From Heliocidaris tuberculata (taxonomy: Eukaryota > Echinodermata > Echinoidea > Camarodonta > Echinometridae), in NCBI GenBank assembly GCA_025618425.1, contig CM046844.1, positions 18,282,324-18,346,323 on the forward strand: 64,000 nt of DNA, given 5' to 3'. The notes beneath the pieces were generated by a model, which saw only the letters and a program-made list of their open reading frames with translations, was not told where the DNA came from and made no database searches. Numbering within the stretch: the stretch's first letter is position 1; every line of letters begins with the position of its first letter. The position numbers and the translations under genes were made by a program. This document shows, one piece after another, positions 46,948-59,289 of this stretch.

Positions 46948-47159
46948 CCTTCCCTCCCCCTCTCACAGGCTTTCATTTTCTAATAATCTCTTATTCTCTT
47001 ATTCTCTCTTACAACCGATCTATAAAAATGACTCCAATAGAAATGAGGACAAAATAATGATCTCTTATTGTTTTTTTTTTCCTTCAATGGTTCAATTTAA
47101 TGAGATCGACCACCAACACCATGCATGCAATCCCATTCTTCACATCCATGACAGAATAG
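46103..47159. other. Intronic stretch with simple repeats
   Basis: A G run (46119-46131), C runs (46557-46573, 46673-46684) and (TC)n at 46915-46942. No exon was found. Confidence 0.55.
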
Positions 47160-47314
47160 CAGGCGCTGATCCGGGGGGGGGGGGGCGAATCGACCGCGCC
47201 CACTTTTTGGAACCCAACTGACATACCTTAAGTACACAATAAAAAAATTCCGTCTTTAATTGTGTACTTTTCGGCTCTGTGCCCCCTCCTCTAAAAAATC
47301 CTGGATCCGCCCTT
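47160..47314. mobile_element. G-rich hAT-like MITE (family C2), inverted copy
   Basis: Starts CAGGCGCTGATCCGGGG and ends GGATCCGCCCTTG. The interior (CATACCTTAAGTACACAAT) is the reverse complement of the copy at 42852-43020. Confidence 0.65.
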
Positions 47315-47513
47315 GGAATAGGAATTACATTCTTTTGAACAACAAACTACAGGTAGCCTATGCACGGACTCTGGCCCAAAATGTAAATAAAACCGGATCG
47401 AGCACCATTAGTTTGGGAGCCTACGAGACTAACAATGTTGGTCTATTAACCCTCCGAGAAAACTTGTAAAAAAGCCCACCCCGCAAGACTGACGTGACAG
47501 TCCGAGCATGGAC

Positions 47514-47879
47514 GAGTGGCGGATTTAGGGGGGGGGGGCGCGCGCAATCCCGGCCCATGTCCCCTCCCCTTTTTAAAATAAAGTCATACATCATTGTCCC
47601 CCGGGCCATTTTTTGTGTTTTGCTTTGGAGGGCCGGCGAGAAGAAAAAAAAATTCTTTTCACCCCTCTCCCCCTCCCCCCAAGTGAGCAACTTTTCGAGG
47701 ACTGGCGAAAAAAATTCTCCTCCCCCCCCCCCCCCCCCCCCACAGAGCAACTCTTGGAGGAATGGTGAGAAGAAAAAAATACGAATCTCCCTTCTAGCAG
47801 TTCCAAAAAGTTGACAGCCCTGCATTTGTGCCCCCCTTTTTTTTTTTTTTTTTTTTACTACATCCTGCATTCGCCCCTG
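47514..47879. mobile_element. G-rich hAT-like MITE (family C) with target duplication
   Basis: Starts GAGTGGCGGATTTAGGGG and ends CATTCGCCCCTG. The flanks GCATGGAC (47506-47513) and TCATGGAC (47880-47887) match in 7 of 8 bases, as expected for a hAT insertion. The interior contains two or three tandem GAGCAACTNTT..AGGANTGGNGA units like those at 11855-12222 and 30690-30800. Confidence 0.75.
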
Positions 47880-48439
47880 TCATGGACTGTCAGTGTCATG
47901 CAGACTCATATCCATAACAGGGTTCAGAAGCCCCCTCCCACTACATTGTCGGTCTCGTTGGCTGAAGCCAAAGTAAACGACGATCAGCAAGTAAAAAACT
48001 TTGATGAGCGAAGTTTGAGGAGAACACCTTTGGCAAACTGAAAGAGTTCCATCGGCAACGTCATCACCTCGATCGGGATCGCAGAGGGGTAGACCTAGCC
48101 TAGCTAGAGCTAGACACCTTGTCGGTCGCTATTCAGCTCAGCTATTTCATGATTACATGATCTCACATCAGTCATTTTGGCTAAGCGTAATTCGGTGGTA
48201 GAACATTGATTATATGAATTTATGAATTTAATACATTGAATTTTGCCTCTGGTACATTAGAAATATAATAGTGAACTGGAATTTAGTGAGAGTTTCTTCT
48301 AATACTAGGCTGGGCCCCTGGGCGGGCGGACATACGTCTGCTACATGGTCGTCTGCTAGCGCACGATCTCATTGGATGTCGTGATCTCACGTGATCGATA
48401 CTACACGCCCACATTACGTCATCAATAACAACAAACGGT
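47880..48439. other. Intronic stretch, nothing recognised
   Basis: No gene or defined repeat was seen. A 46-bp GC-richer patch near 48310-48360 has no motif I recognise. Confidence 0.5.
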
Positions 48440-49800
48440 TTCACGTGTTATATGACAAATTATTTTTTTTGGTCAAAAGCATGCATATTCCCGGGGATTT
48501 ATGCGGGGTTTAAATGACTCATCGAGCCTTAATTATACACTTTCAGAGCTTTAAATTTCATGTAAATTACATTTTTCATAATTTCAAATAAATATTAGGG
48601 GAATTAAAGTCATTTCAAAATCCCTCTTTTCATGTGTTAACCTATGGGAGCTGGAAGGCCAAAAGCATGCATATTCCCGGGGATTTATGGGGGGTTTACT
48701 GGACTCATTGAGCCTTAATTATACACTTTCAGAGCTTTAAATTTCATGTAAATTACATTTTTCATAATTTCAAATAAATATTAGGGGAATTAAAATCATT
48801 TCAAAATCCCTCTTTTCATGTGTTAACCTATGGGAGCTGGAAGGCCAAAAGCATGCATATTCCCGGGGATTTATGGGGGGTTTACTGGACTCATTGAGCC
48901 TTAATTATACATTTGTAGAGCTTTAAATTTCATGTAAATCACAGTTTTTATATTTTCAAAAAAAGACTATGGGAATTATAATCATCCTAATATTCCTTGT
49001 TTTCGCGTGTAAACCTATGGCAGGAGAGACTGTTTTGGTCAAAAGCATGCATATTCCCCGGGATTTATGTGGGGTCTTTTCAATTTTTTGAGCCTTCAGT
49101 AAGCTTGTTCAAAGCCTCAAATTACATGTAAATCACAGTTTTTATATTTTCAAATAAAAACTATGGGAATTATAATCATCCTAAAATTCCTTGTTTTCAC
49201 GTGTAAACCTATGGCAGGCGAGACTTTTTTGGGGTCAAAAGCATGCATATTCCCTGGGATTTATGCGGGGTCTGTTCGACTAGTTGAGACTTAATCATAC
49301 ATTTTCAGAGCTTTAAATTTTATTTAAGTCGCATTTTTCAAAATTTTAAGCTAATTCTGGGGGAATTATAATCATTCAAAAATCCCTGTTTTTGCGTGTT
49401 AACCTATGGGAGCTGGAAGGCCAAAAGCATGCATATTCCCGGGGATTTATGTGGGGTCCCTTCCACTTTTTGAGCCATCATTAATCTTGTTCAGAGTCTC
49501 AAATTACATGTAAGCCACATTTACATGAAATTCAAGGAAATACCAGAGGAATTATAATCATTCTTAAAATCCATGTTTTCACGTGTTAACCCTATGGCAG
49601 ATGATTATGCCAAAAAGCAGGCATGATCCCGGGGATTCATAGTGGCATTTATTGATAATAAAGGTTCAATAAATGTTTTTTGAACTATCCATCCTTTCTC
49701 TCATGCAAAAATCAGACTTGAATAAGATAGAGTAAGATATGAAATATCAAGAAAAAATGAGACATCTTTTCACGTGTTATACCTATGGCGAACGTATTTT
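48440..49800. repeat. 186-196 bp tandem repeat, about seven copies
   Basis: AAAAGCATGCATATTCCC recurs at 48475, 48661, 48847, 49041, 49237 and 49423, with a diverged copy at about 49613. Each unit also has TTTCATGTAAATTACA, AGGGGAATTA and a TCA(C/T)GTGTTAACCTATGG block. Spacing is 186 bp for the closest copies and 194-196 for the middle ones. It lies in the second intron of the secreted-protein gene. Confidence 0.9.
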
Positions 49801-50080
49801 TCCGAGTCTATTTTAACACAGCAATTTACGTCTGCCGAATGTACTACGGAAGTAGGTGAGAGTAATCTGTCTTGATACTATTAAAAGTCTTTGGCCACGA
49901 GCATTTCACTTTGTATCTTAGCACAGCTTAGCAAGGTTTATTCCCGGACTTTGCGTATAAACAATCAATTTATGGATAGTTTGAGGAATTGAGATTTAAT
50001 AATGACAAAAAAAAAGAAAAAATAATAAGATAGAAATTAAATATTCGGAGAAGCTGTTTGTGGCGGAACAACATAAAGGG

Positions 50081-50250
50081 CTGGTCATATTTGTCCGATA
50101 ACGATGACGATAACTAGATTTTCAATTAAAGGTACACCCTACTATGTGGTGAGTACGTATTGAGTATGCTCGTGTCTGTTAATACTAGTGCAGCTCTAGG
50201 GTGTACCTTTAATGAAAAAACTCGTTATCGTGCGACCAGGCCTTTAAGCT
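50081..50250. repeat. MITE family D, intact copy
   Basis: AAGGGCTGGTCATATTTGTC on the left is mirrored by TGCGACCAGGCCTTT on the right; GATAACGA and ATTAAAGGTACACCCT form the inner inverted parts. It serves as the empty-site reference for 38220-38975. Confidence 0.75.
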
Positions 50251-50692
50251 TAAAATCGTTTTATGTGAGGCAGTTATTGATGAATATAGCGCTCTTGTTC
50301 TTCAAATCCCACATCTAAAGCCCCCCCCCCCCCACACACACACACACATACACACACAGTGGTGTATCTGGACCTTGGCTTCAGGGTGGGGGAGGGGGGA
50401 TGGGGAGCAAAACATCCGAGCCAATGGTTATCCAGATGCGTCCGATGTTAATTTTACCCATCTATTCATAATTTGCAAATTATGCTTTTAATCTAATTAA
50501 ATATTTTATTGTAGTGTCATTAGCAACAGCACAGTGAGTCATAGATACTTGCAAGCGGGCGAAGCGAACTAGCAACTTTTAAAATTTATTTATTTATTCT
50601 TTATTTTTTATTTTTTATTTTTTATTTATTTATTTATTTTTTGCTCATTGCCTTTTGATGGAAGCATTTGGACAGGTTTATTAGCTCTGCTT

Positions 50693-50727
<35 letters not shown>

Positions 50728-51001
50728 ACCGTTGACTTCAAGACGTCTGCTTAACAATAGTGTCTTAAGGTGGCATTGAAAAATTGAAAAATTCTCCTTG
50801 ATTTCCGAGGCTTTTAAAAAAGCAGTTTGGTTACAATCTCCTTTGAAATAAATATTTCATAATGATTGACGAGTAAGTTATTTTTTTTAATGGTTGAAGA
50901 TCTGTCAAGTGGGCAAATTTCTCCCTTGCCCCCTTCAAAGACGCGAGTGCACACACACACAACCATACGTGCCCAAACTTTTACATTCCATTTTGAAACA
51001 G
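50251..51001. other. End of intron 2
   Basis: C and CA runs at 50321-50350, an ATTT-rich stretch near 50585-50640 and a T run at 50695-50726. The acceptor TTGAAACAG closes the intron. Confidence 0.6.
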
Positions 51002-51323
51002 GTATTTTGTGAGATGGATATTGAAGAGGGCGGATGGGTCCGTTACGGTAGATCTAACCAGGGAACCACCTGGAATTATGTCGACGAAGATGAGACCGAA
51101 ATCACACTAGACATCATCTACCCTCACGAGGTCAAAGAGATGATTGATCTCAAATACAATCGGTTCCTTGTTCAGACTGACATGGTCTTCGAAATGCGGG
51201 CAGATAACAGTGTGAATCCGTCGCGTTTGACTACACGATCTCTACCATGGCTTGAGGAGACACCTCTGTTCATACCAGATGACGGCAGGGACCACACCCG
51301 TATTGAATTCCCTTCCGGCAGTG
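51002..51323 (+). CDS. Secreted fibrinogen-like protein, exon 3
   Basis: The acceptor is GAAACAG|GT and the donor GCAGTG|GTAAAT; 322 nt, residues 82-188, leaving in phase 1. It starts VFCEMDIEEGGWVRYGRSNQG: the F/Y-C-(E/D)-M...GGW motif is the hallmark of the fibrinogen-related fold start (Cys84, GGW 91-93). After that the sequence no longer follows a standard fibrinogen domain; it is acidic (DEDETE near 112-117) and rich in Asp and aromatic residues, with no further cysteine. No calcium-site or C-terminal fibrinogen signature is visible. Confidence 0.88.
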
Positions 51324-52810
51324 GTAAATTGTTTAATTCATCCGATCTATTCCCTTATTTGTCATTAATCTAAAAAATCATTTTACTGTCATTCATTCAA
51401 TAAGCAATTCATTTTGGGGGGGGGGGTAATTTTTTTTTTTTTTGTATATTAAGTTTGTAATACAAAAGGCGTTCTGGTTTTGAGTAGCATTATTACATTT
51501 TCTGAATCAGGCAAAAAGTTCCTCTTTTCCCTTATGAGGAGGAAGAAGGGAGGGGTCTTGGCGTGGCTACAATGACGAAATGTGGGATGGGGCACGGCTC
51601 CACTGGAAAACGATCGTAAAGAAAAAAAAAAAATCAAATTTTAAGAAATCATCCTAATAGTAATTTCTATAGCTTTAGTGCGTCACGTACTTGAAATAGG
51701 CATAATTTACATTGACATTATAATATAAACATGATTTCTAATCCATATAAAGTTGTACAATAGGCTATTAAAATTTCCCTCGATTTGGTTTCGTAAAAGT
51801 CTTTCTGATTATGCTCTTGGTGCATGAAAAGCGAAGTACTATAGCAGGGTTAAGGGAAATTTTGAGTATGAAACGCAACTTCCCTGCACGTTGTAAATCG
51901 AAATGCAACGTGTCACCATTTGAGTTACAACATGACTTAAGTATGTCAAAAAAATTACAATCGGACGTTCAGCATCAATAGCTTTCAAACTTGCGAATCA
52001 ATCAGATTATGTTTCGGGATTGTGATACTATAACTAATTATCTGTATCTCAGCAAACATGGCAAAAAGCCCTTCTGATTTGCTTCAGTAGTCACGAAGAA
52101 ATAGGTATTTTTGTAACGTATGTCATGAGTCCCTTCCATCCAAGATTTGACAAAAGGGAGACTCACAAAGCACAATGAACATTTTCACACTCCGTTCTCC
52201 TTGTTATTTTTTAATGGCATTGGAAATTTTTTTCAAAACGAAAAATCACAAATGTCGAAAGAAAGGCAGTTTTCAGAGTCTTAGACATGTTGCATACCTG
52301 CCAACCTTCCATAGGGAAAAAATAAGAATCTTGCGAGGCAAAATTAGAAAAGCAGTGTATATTGTACGCTTTCACACAGAAGTTTGAAGGTGAAAGATAG
52401 GAGTCATTACTCTAAAATAAAAGTGAATGAATCAACAAAATTATGAACCTGTTTTATGAACTGAATTGTCTTGATCTTTTTAGGAAGGTCTGTATTCTTT
52501 ATATAATTATTTATCTTTGTTAACTTATAATGGTATGCAAAGAATTTGAATATAATATTAGTAAACATGTCTGTTGTGAACAAATTACTCCCATTCATGT
52601 AAAGGCCAAGAACATCCAAGTGACAGAAGATGGAAGAAAGGGACCCATGACATGCTTGATATAAATCCCTATTTCTTCGTTATTATTGGACAAAATCGGA
52701 CGGGGCCTTTACTGTCTGGTACACAAATAGATATAGTTTCATAATCCAGTATGACTTTTCATATTGCAAATATATTTCTTTCATAATCGATACCCAAATG
52801 CTGATTTTAA

Positions 52811-52830
52811 TTTTTTCTGGGACGTACTGT
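52811..52830. repeat. Solo Tc1/mariner-like terminal fragment
   Basis: TTTTTTCTGGGACGTACTGT followed by A matches the right terminus of 8722-12421. No partner end was found. Confidence 0.5.
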
Positions 52831-52859
52831 ATGTCAGAAACGTCTTATTGATCTGCCTG

Positions 52860-53465
52860 AAAGGCCAAGTCCACACTAATATCAAGTTGATTAGAATAAA
52901 TAGAGTAAAATCAAACAAGCATAACAGTGAAAATTTCACTGAAATCGAATGTAGAATAAGAAATTTACGGCATTTTGAAGTTTTGCATTATTTCATGAAA
53001 CGATGATATGCATAACATGGGCGGTATGCAAATGAGTGAACCGATGATGTCACACACTCACTTTTGCTTATGTATTTTATTCTATGAAATTTCAAATATT
53101 TCAATTTTTTGGATGTGATAATAAAGAACCTCTCCCTTGTATCAAAATAAGTTACAATAATGATGATTTCACATGTTCCATAAGGAGTCAAACCATGTTT
53201 TACATTATTGAAGCAAAAAATTGAAATATATAATATTTACTATAATAAAATACATATGGAAAAGGGAGTGTGTGACATCATCGGTTCACTCATTTGCCTA
53301 CCGCCCATGTTATGCATATCACCGTTTCATGAAATAATGCAAAACTTAAAATTGGCGTAACTTTCTTATTTTACATCCGATTTCAATAAAATTTTCACTG
53401 TTATGCTTGTTTAATTTTACTCTTTTTCTTAAAATCAACTTAATATTAGTATGGACTTGGCCTTT
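52860..53465. mobile_element. Foldback element, ~200-nt arms
   Basis: AAAGGCCAAGTCCACACTAA on the left and the complement of TATGGACTTGGCCTTT on the right. The arms pair through AACAGTGAAAATTT, TGCATTATTTCATGAAACG and CATAACATGGGCGGTA. Its architecture and AAAGG..AAGTCCAC ends resemble 38361-38907, so both probably belong to one superfamily. Confidence 0.8.
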
Positions 53466-53702
53466 AATGCACATAAATGTATATTTTATAACGTCGCGTT
53501 GCACTTCGAATTAAGACGTGTCTAAAATATTTAAGTCGTTTTGTAATTCAAATGGTCACATTTCGATCGCAATTTGATTTACAACTTGTAGGGAAGCTAC
53601 GCTTTCGATGGCTTCCTGCTTCAGTATGTGGGAGGAGTGGAGGTGTCGTTTCATCTTCTTTTCAAAATGTATTTCCACCTTTTTTGTTCTTCTTCTGCTT
53701 CT

Positions 53703-53741
<39 letters not shown>

Positions 53742-53891
53742 TCTTCAATTTTAGTCGATTAGAGGGGGTGGGGGACATGTTCCCTTGCCCCCATAGCAAG
53801 GCAACTGTTTCTGCAAGATTAAAGATCCCCTTCTTATCGGACTCGCACCCATTAACGTGTAATCAGATGTGTGTTTTCGTTCACATTATAG

Positions 53892-54097
53892 TTGATCGAG
53901 TGACCTGTATCCCGGGAAGTAGCAGCAAATGCGGACAAGGAGGAGGACTACCGCCTGTGAATGGACTATCAAAGCCATTCTTCTTCCAGTCGCTGTTCTT
54001 TTCGCCCCGGGGAACTGGGGCAAGTGCCCTTCATGATCAGTGGAATCGCAACAGGTACACCTGGAACGGGAGCTATTATTTCGTGTATGCCAAATAA
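53892..54097 (+). CDS. Secreted fibrinogen-like protein, last exon
   Basis: The acceptor is CATTATAG|TT; 206 nt with TAA at 54095-54097. Residues 189-256 include two cysteines (194 and 202, C-x7-C), a GQGGG turn, an FFFQSLFF hydrophobic stretch and a C-terminal WNRNRYTWNGSYYFVYAK. The aromatic end may pack as the final strands of a small beta fold. AATAAA at 54093-54098 overlaps the stop codon and could act as the poly(A) signal, which would give a 3' UTR of only a few tens of bases. The frame stays open upstream of the acceptor only through a TC repeat. Confidence 0.85.
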
Positions 54098-54500
54098 AGA
54101 TTTGACTGACTACCGAATGTCAAGTCAAACGGAAAGAGTGCTTCTGGTTGTTTCTTTTCTTTGAAAAAAATAGAAGTTGATTAGAAATAAGATGTACAAT
54201 AATCCATATAACGATTTTTTTTCCATAACCATATCGGTAACATTGCAAAACGATTTTTTAAAAAAATGTCTCCATTCAATTTTACCCATGTTGTGTTAAA
54301 AATTGAATATGCATATTTGATGGGTAAAATTTTATCCAGTTTCTGTTACATATGCTCAAAGCTTGGTAAAATTAACGGAAGTTAACGGAATTAACAAACG
54401 TGCTTGCTACTTTTCTACTCAACATGGGTGAAATTTTACACAACCCTTTTTAGAGTGTAACTATTTACAAGTTACTGACCAAAACACTTACAATTGGTGG

Positions 54501-55262
54501 TATATATAAAAACTAGTAAAAGCCTTTTCTAACCTTTTACTTACATCTTCAGATATTCCAACCGAGTAATTGCTAGCAAGGAGAAGCAAAGCTTACATTC
54601 CTATTCGAATTTAATTCAGAATCAAAATGAAAGGTTTTGTTCTTGTACACAAAGGCTTTCTCGATTAGTAAATGCCTATTTGAAAAGGAGGAATTTTCTT
54701 TCATCAAGTTTTTGCTTAGTATTTTGCAAGCTTTTTTCCCCTAGCTTAATACGCTTTTACTTGCATAGATATGATGAAGATAAAAAGGTGTTTTATTTAC
54801 ATCTTGAACTGTCCTATCCTTTTTTGTTAAAGGCTAATAGACAGATGAACTTTCTCTTCAATCACAGAATTAAAAACGTGCATTCAATCAGGCATAAAGC
54901 TTTTCTTTGTCACATTTAACAGCAGTAAGTCTGCAGCCATTTTAGAAAGTATCAGCAGGGAGAGAAAGACTTTGGACTATTAAGGTTATACCTCCTATTT
55001 CCCTCAATGCATTTTGAGCTGATGTTGGAGTTTATAACCTTGTTGTAAACTGTCAAACAAGACCTTGTTGTAAGCTGCCAACCCACATGCCTGACATAGC
55101 AAGAGCCTAGCTATAGCATTCACTTAATAACAATTTACTTGTAGTCCATTTAAATGCTCATCTTTCCTGGTCGGTTTATTACTTTTACGGTGAGTTTTTT
55201 TTAAGCTGCAAGCTAAGCAAAAGGTTAGAAAAGGCATTCCTAGGCCTTTACTAGTATATATA
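54501..55262. mobile_element. 762-bp element with ~40-bp inverted ends
   Basis: TATATATAAAAACTAGTAAA then AGCCTTTTCTAACCTTTT on the left, mirrored by AAAAGGTTAGAAAAGGC and CTTTACTAGTATATATA on the right. No transposase frame is present. The class is unknown. Confidence 0.65.
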
Positions 55263-55793
55263 GCATGTATAGAAACGGCTCAAAGTATAAAGCGGTGCCA
55301 AATGAATTTAAGGTCGAAATTCTTTTAAGATAACAAATTGTTATTTTCCTTCTGTAGCATACTTGACATATATCATAAATGTATGTTGATCATGTAAGTC
55401 ATTATAGTGCACAGATTAAAAAAAAAACATTACCGTACTTTTAATTATATAAGCTGAAAATTATAAAAGTAAGATGATGGCGATGATAATGGCAATAATA
55501 GTAATGATGATAATGATAATTGTGATGATGATAACAGCAAAAACGACAACAATTATTTAAAAAAATAATAATAATGGCAGTAACACTTAACTTGTAATAA
55601 AAACACTGTTCATTTGATATCTACATAGATATTTAGATTGAAATCAAATCTCTGATAGATTAAGTAAGAGATTACCTATAGTTCAGCTTATTGATTGAGT
55701 GTTGAGCCATTTAGATTGATAGTCTACTTGACATTTTATGAGCCTAAAGAAATTCATCCCCTTGGAAGTTTTTTTTTTCTTCTTTTTCTTCTT
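55263..55793. other. Intergenic, nothing recognised
   Basis: AT-rich with imperfect GATAAT/GATGAT tracts at 55470-55580. Confidence 0.5.
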
Positions 55794-56170
55794 AATTTGT
55801 GATTCCATGTGGTCTCCGACCAATTTCAGCTTTGTTGCCGAAAACGCAACTTTGGGCAATTTGTGTAGTTTGCATAAATCCTGATGTGTTGTTCATCTTG
55901 TGCAATGCACTCTGTGATACAACCAAGGGAAGTTATATTGTATTACAGGTTGCATTGCACAATATCAAAGATATGTTATCGTTAGGTATCAGAGCGCATA
56001 TTAAAATACATAGACATTTTGCGTATTTAAAGTTGTCTTGCGCTCTTTAGTATATGCCTATACATACATGACATGTGGCCATCGGGATTTATGCACATCA
56101 TGCGAATTGCCCAATTGCTTTTTTCGGCAACAAAGCTGAAATTGTAAGGAGACCACATGGGATCCCAAAT
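55794..56170. repeat. Foldback element (TTTCAGCTTTGTTGCCG family)
   Basis: Left arm 55802-55887 and right arm 56078-56165 are complementary around CAATTTCAGCTTTGTTGCCG and CATGTGGTCTCC. Related fragments occur at 40185-40245 and 24769-24840. Confidence 0.75.
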
Positions 56171-56402
56171 TTATAACAACAAAAAACAACTTCAACGGAA
56201 AAAAACTTTTCTAGGTTCACTATTGGTTACATAGGACTGTCAATAGAATTAAAACCGACAGATTAAATAAATGATTGTCTAATTCAATTTATTGATTGAG
56301 TGTTTGCTTGACAGATTGAATGGATTGTTTACTAATTGATTGATTTATTGATTTGTGTTATTGATCAATTGAATTGACAATGATTTTTTTTTTGATGGAT
56401 TG

Positions 56403-56444
56403 CATAATTATATACAATGTATCATACATTGTATATAATTATGT
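56403..56444. repeat. Perfect AT-rich palindrome
   Basis: CATAATTATATACAATGTAT is followed by its exact complement with almost no loop. Confidence 0.8.
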
Positions 56445-57267
56445 TTGTTTGTTTGTTTGATTTTTTTGTTGTGGTTAGAGGCTCAATATATTTATTAATG
56501 TGCATGGCTTCGATCATGGTTACCCTAAATGTTGCAGAAATGCTCAAATTCAAGTTTCCCCGTATGAATTTTTTTTCACTGTCATATCGTACCTGACACA
56601 TCCAAGGGTACATTCACAAATTTTCATACCTCAACTATCAACGGTAGATTTTTTTAGAAATCAAAATGTATTTTTCCTATTGCAATTACTACATTGCTGG
56701 CTACCATAATTTTGATGTCATTTAATGATGATAATTTAGCACATATATTCAAACTACAAAGAAAACAAAAGTCTCTTTTATTACGTGCAACGATCAGTTC
56801 ATCAAAAACACTCATTAAATGCATTTGAAAATAATATTAAAAATTGAAAAGCAACAAAATATCTCATTTCAGTTGGTTTTAGGTTCTCTTGTGTTTCCTT
56901 TTTTGAGATACAAAGCAATTTGATTCGGCAAGTAGCATTTTATTTCTGTTAGAGGGGTACATACATATTGATGCCTTGGGGTACTCACTACTGAAGCCAT
57001 GCTTTAATAGAAGAATTGACACATTCTGTGCCATGCTATTTAAATTATTAAGCAGTAGGAACCCTTTTGTCATAAATACATGTCATAAGCTACGTTCATA
57101 CGGGACTCGTGTTTTCGAAACTTTAAGTTAGCGAAACTTTAAGTTAACGAAACCACGACTCCCTAACCGCAACGAGGGTTCATACGAGCCTGAAACAACG
57201 AGCTGTAAAGCCGAGCCGAGTGATCGTCGTGGTTGATCCAGGAAGTAGATACTACCGATTGTGTGTA

Positions 57268-57345
57268 CAGTATATACAAGTTTGCATTTGTATTAATTGC
57301 AAATATATCCATGCAATTAATGCAAATGCAAACTTGTATATATTG
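57268..57345. repeat. Foldback hairpin
   Basis: GTATATACAAGTTTGCATTT is mirrored by AAATGCAAACTTGTATATAT; the inner AATTGCA/TGCAATTAA also pairs. Confidence 0.75.
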
Positions 57346-57603
57346 AAACAAGTGAAGCTAACAGGTTGTGTACTTCTCATATAGATCCCCAAAGAAGCCC
57401 ATGTCACCTTAAAAAGCAACACCGACTAGTTCCACGACAACCTTGTCCACATGGTAATCATTCACACTCATTATCTATATTGTTTGCAAATATTCATAGA
57501 AATATTATTTACAGAAATAGATTTGTAAATATAGACATGCAAGTATCTTTTCACACATTGATTTATTCTTTTAAAAAATATGCAAATGTATAATAATGAT
57601 GTT

Positions 57604-57735
57604 AATAATATACTACTACTACTACTACTATACTACTACTACTACTACTACTAATAATAATAATAATAACAGTAATAATAACAGACATAACAATAGCAAT
57701 AATGATAATAATAATAATCATTATAATAATAAACA
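57604..57735. repeat. (ACT)n / (AAT)n microsatellite
   Basis: Two ACT blocks followed by AAT and ATAATAAC units. Confidence 0.8.
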
Positions 57736-58435
57736 ACATAATTAATATTGTTATGATTATATTGATTAGTACTTAACCATTGTAAGAAATTGAAATGTAT
57801 ATTCCGATGTAAATGTCAGCCATCATTTTGTGTTTTTATACAGTCCTGATGAAGATCATTGAGTTGAGTGACCACCAGCGTTGTGTTCGAGGAACATTTC
57901 TATGCTGTTATTAGAAAGTAAAATATAGAAATGTCTCTATACATGTCATACTATTGTAGAAACTTGAGTAATCTATTATGAAAGGGGGTACAAAACAAGG
58001 AAAGCAAACATAAATCAGTATCCAAGAAAGGAAATCAATATGACATCATACCTCATGAATAAGATAACTATCTGCCAACATTAAGTATATTACACTGGAT
58101 CAAAATGTTGGGGACAGTAAAATAAGCGAGCAAGTATTAAAATGAATTAGCCTATTAATCATAAACTCATTTTTCAGTACCTTCATTAGCCTATTAGAGG
58201 GACACGTTAAAAAAAACACACAAAATCATATCAGATAATAGATAAAGGCCACAACACACGGTTTAGGCGCTGAAGTTCTCTAGAATGCAAAGTTTCACTA
58301 TTCTAAAATAGGAAATCTTCTCATCACCTCGCAAACAGTTTTACAAGGGTGTCGCTCGAATGCGCAGTTATTTATACGGCAAATTACAAACACTTGTTGT
58401 TAAGCTCCTTCGAATATCGTGGCCCTCTCTCCCAG
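57736..58435. other. Intergenic, nothing recognised
   Basis: No exon or defined element was found. Confidence 0.5.
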
Positions 58436-58790
58436 CCCCCCCCCCCCCCCTCTCTCTCTCTCTCTCTCTTTCACTGAATATTGAGGAAAAAAGGCGTGGT
58501 TACGATAAAGTTTTCCGGGCAGTTAACATACGCTAAAGGGGGAAAAACGTGAATTTTTTAAATTTCCATTTTGCACACGGACCTGTCATGCTTGTGTCCG
58601 ATTGACCTCTCTCTCTCTCTCTCTCTCTCGCTCCCGATCTCTCTGTCTTTCATTGAATATTCATACAAAGACGTGGTTACGAAAAAAGCTCCGGGCAGTT
58701 AACATACGCCAAGGGGAAAAGCGAGTTCTTAAAATTCTATTTTGCACACAGACCTGTGGCTGAATGACATTCCTCCTAATCATTAGTAGG
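58436..58790. repeat. Tandem duplication, ~180-bp unit with TC runs
   Basis: Two copies each contain a (TC)n run, ACTGAATATT/ATTGAATATT, CGTGGTTACGA, CCGGGCAGTTAACATACGC and TTTTGCACAC(G/A)GACCTGT. They differ by small indels. Confidence 0.8.
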
Positions 58791-59289
58791 CGTGGTCACG
58801 ATTCATTTCAATTCAATTCAATTCATTTCGGTTTATTGATAAAAAACAATACCTTGTAAAAACAGTCCGGAGACTGATACATACAATGTTTACAAATTTA
58901 CATAATAATATTGAAAAGATTACATAAAAAGTACAGTGCATGTCAATAAATTGTCAAGAAACAAAAATTGAAAGAAAAATGAACTTGAATCGTTTTAAAT
59001 ATTGCACTTCAAATTGATTATAAATACAATAAAATCAATAAAAATGCTATTTCATTACTTCAGTTTATATTAGAACAACAGTTCCTGATATTAATAATAA
59101 TTATTATCATTATTATTATCATCATTATTCCTGCAATTATAGAAGGCAAGAAAGCGTTGGGCTACTAATAATTAGTTGTGTGTGTATAAGAAACCATAAA
59201 TGCATGTAAACTGAGAACATATAAAGTGAAACTTATAACGAAATTTAATTAAAAAAAAAAAAACCATGAAATAGCTTGAACCTTGATAA

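Larger units (their letters stand above)
51324..53891. other. Intron 3 of the secreted-protein gene
   Basis: Contains a fragment of the Tc1/mariner-like end (52811-52830), a 606-bp foldback element (52860-53465) and (TC)n at 53707-53737. The acceptor is CATTATAG. No other exon is needed, since the phases join. Confidence 0.7.
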
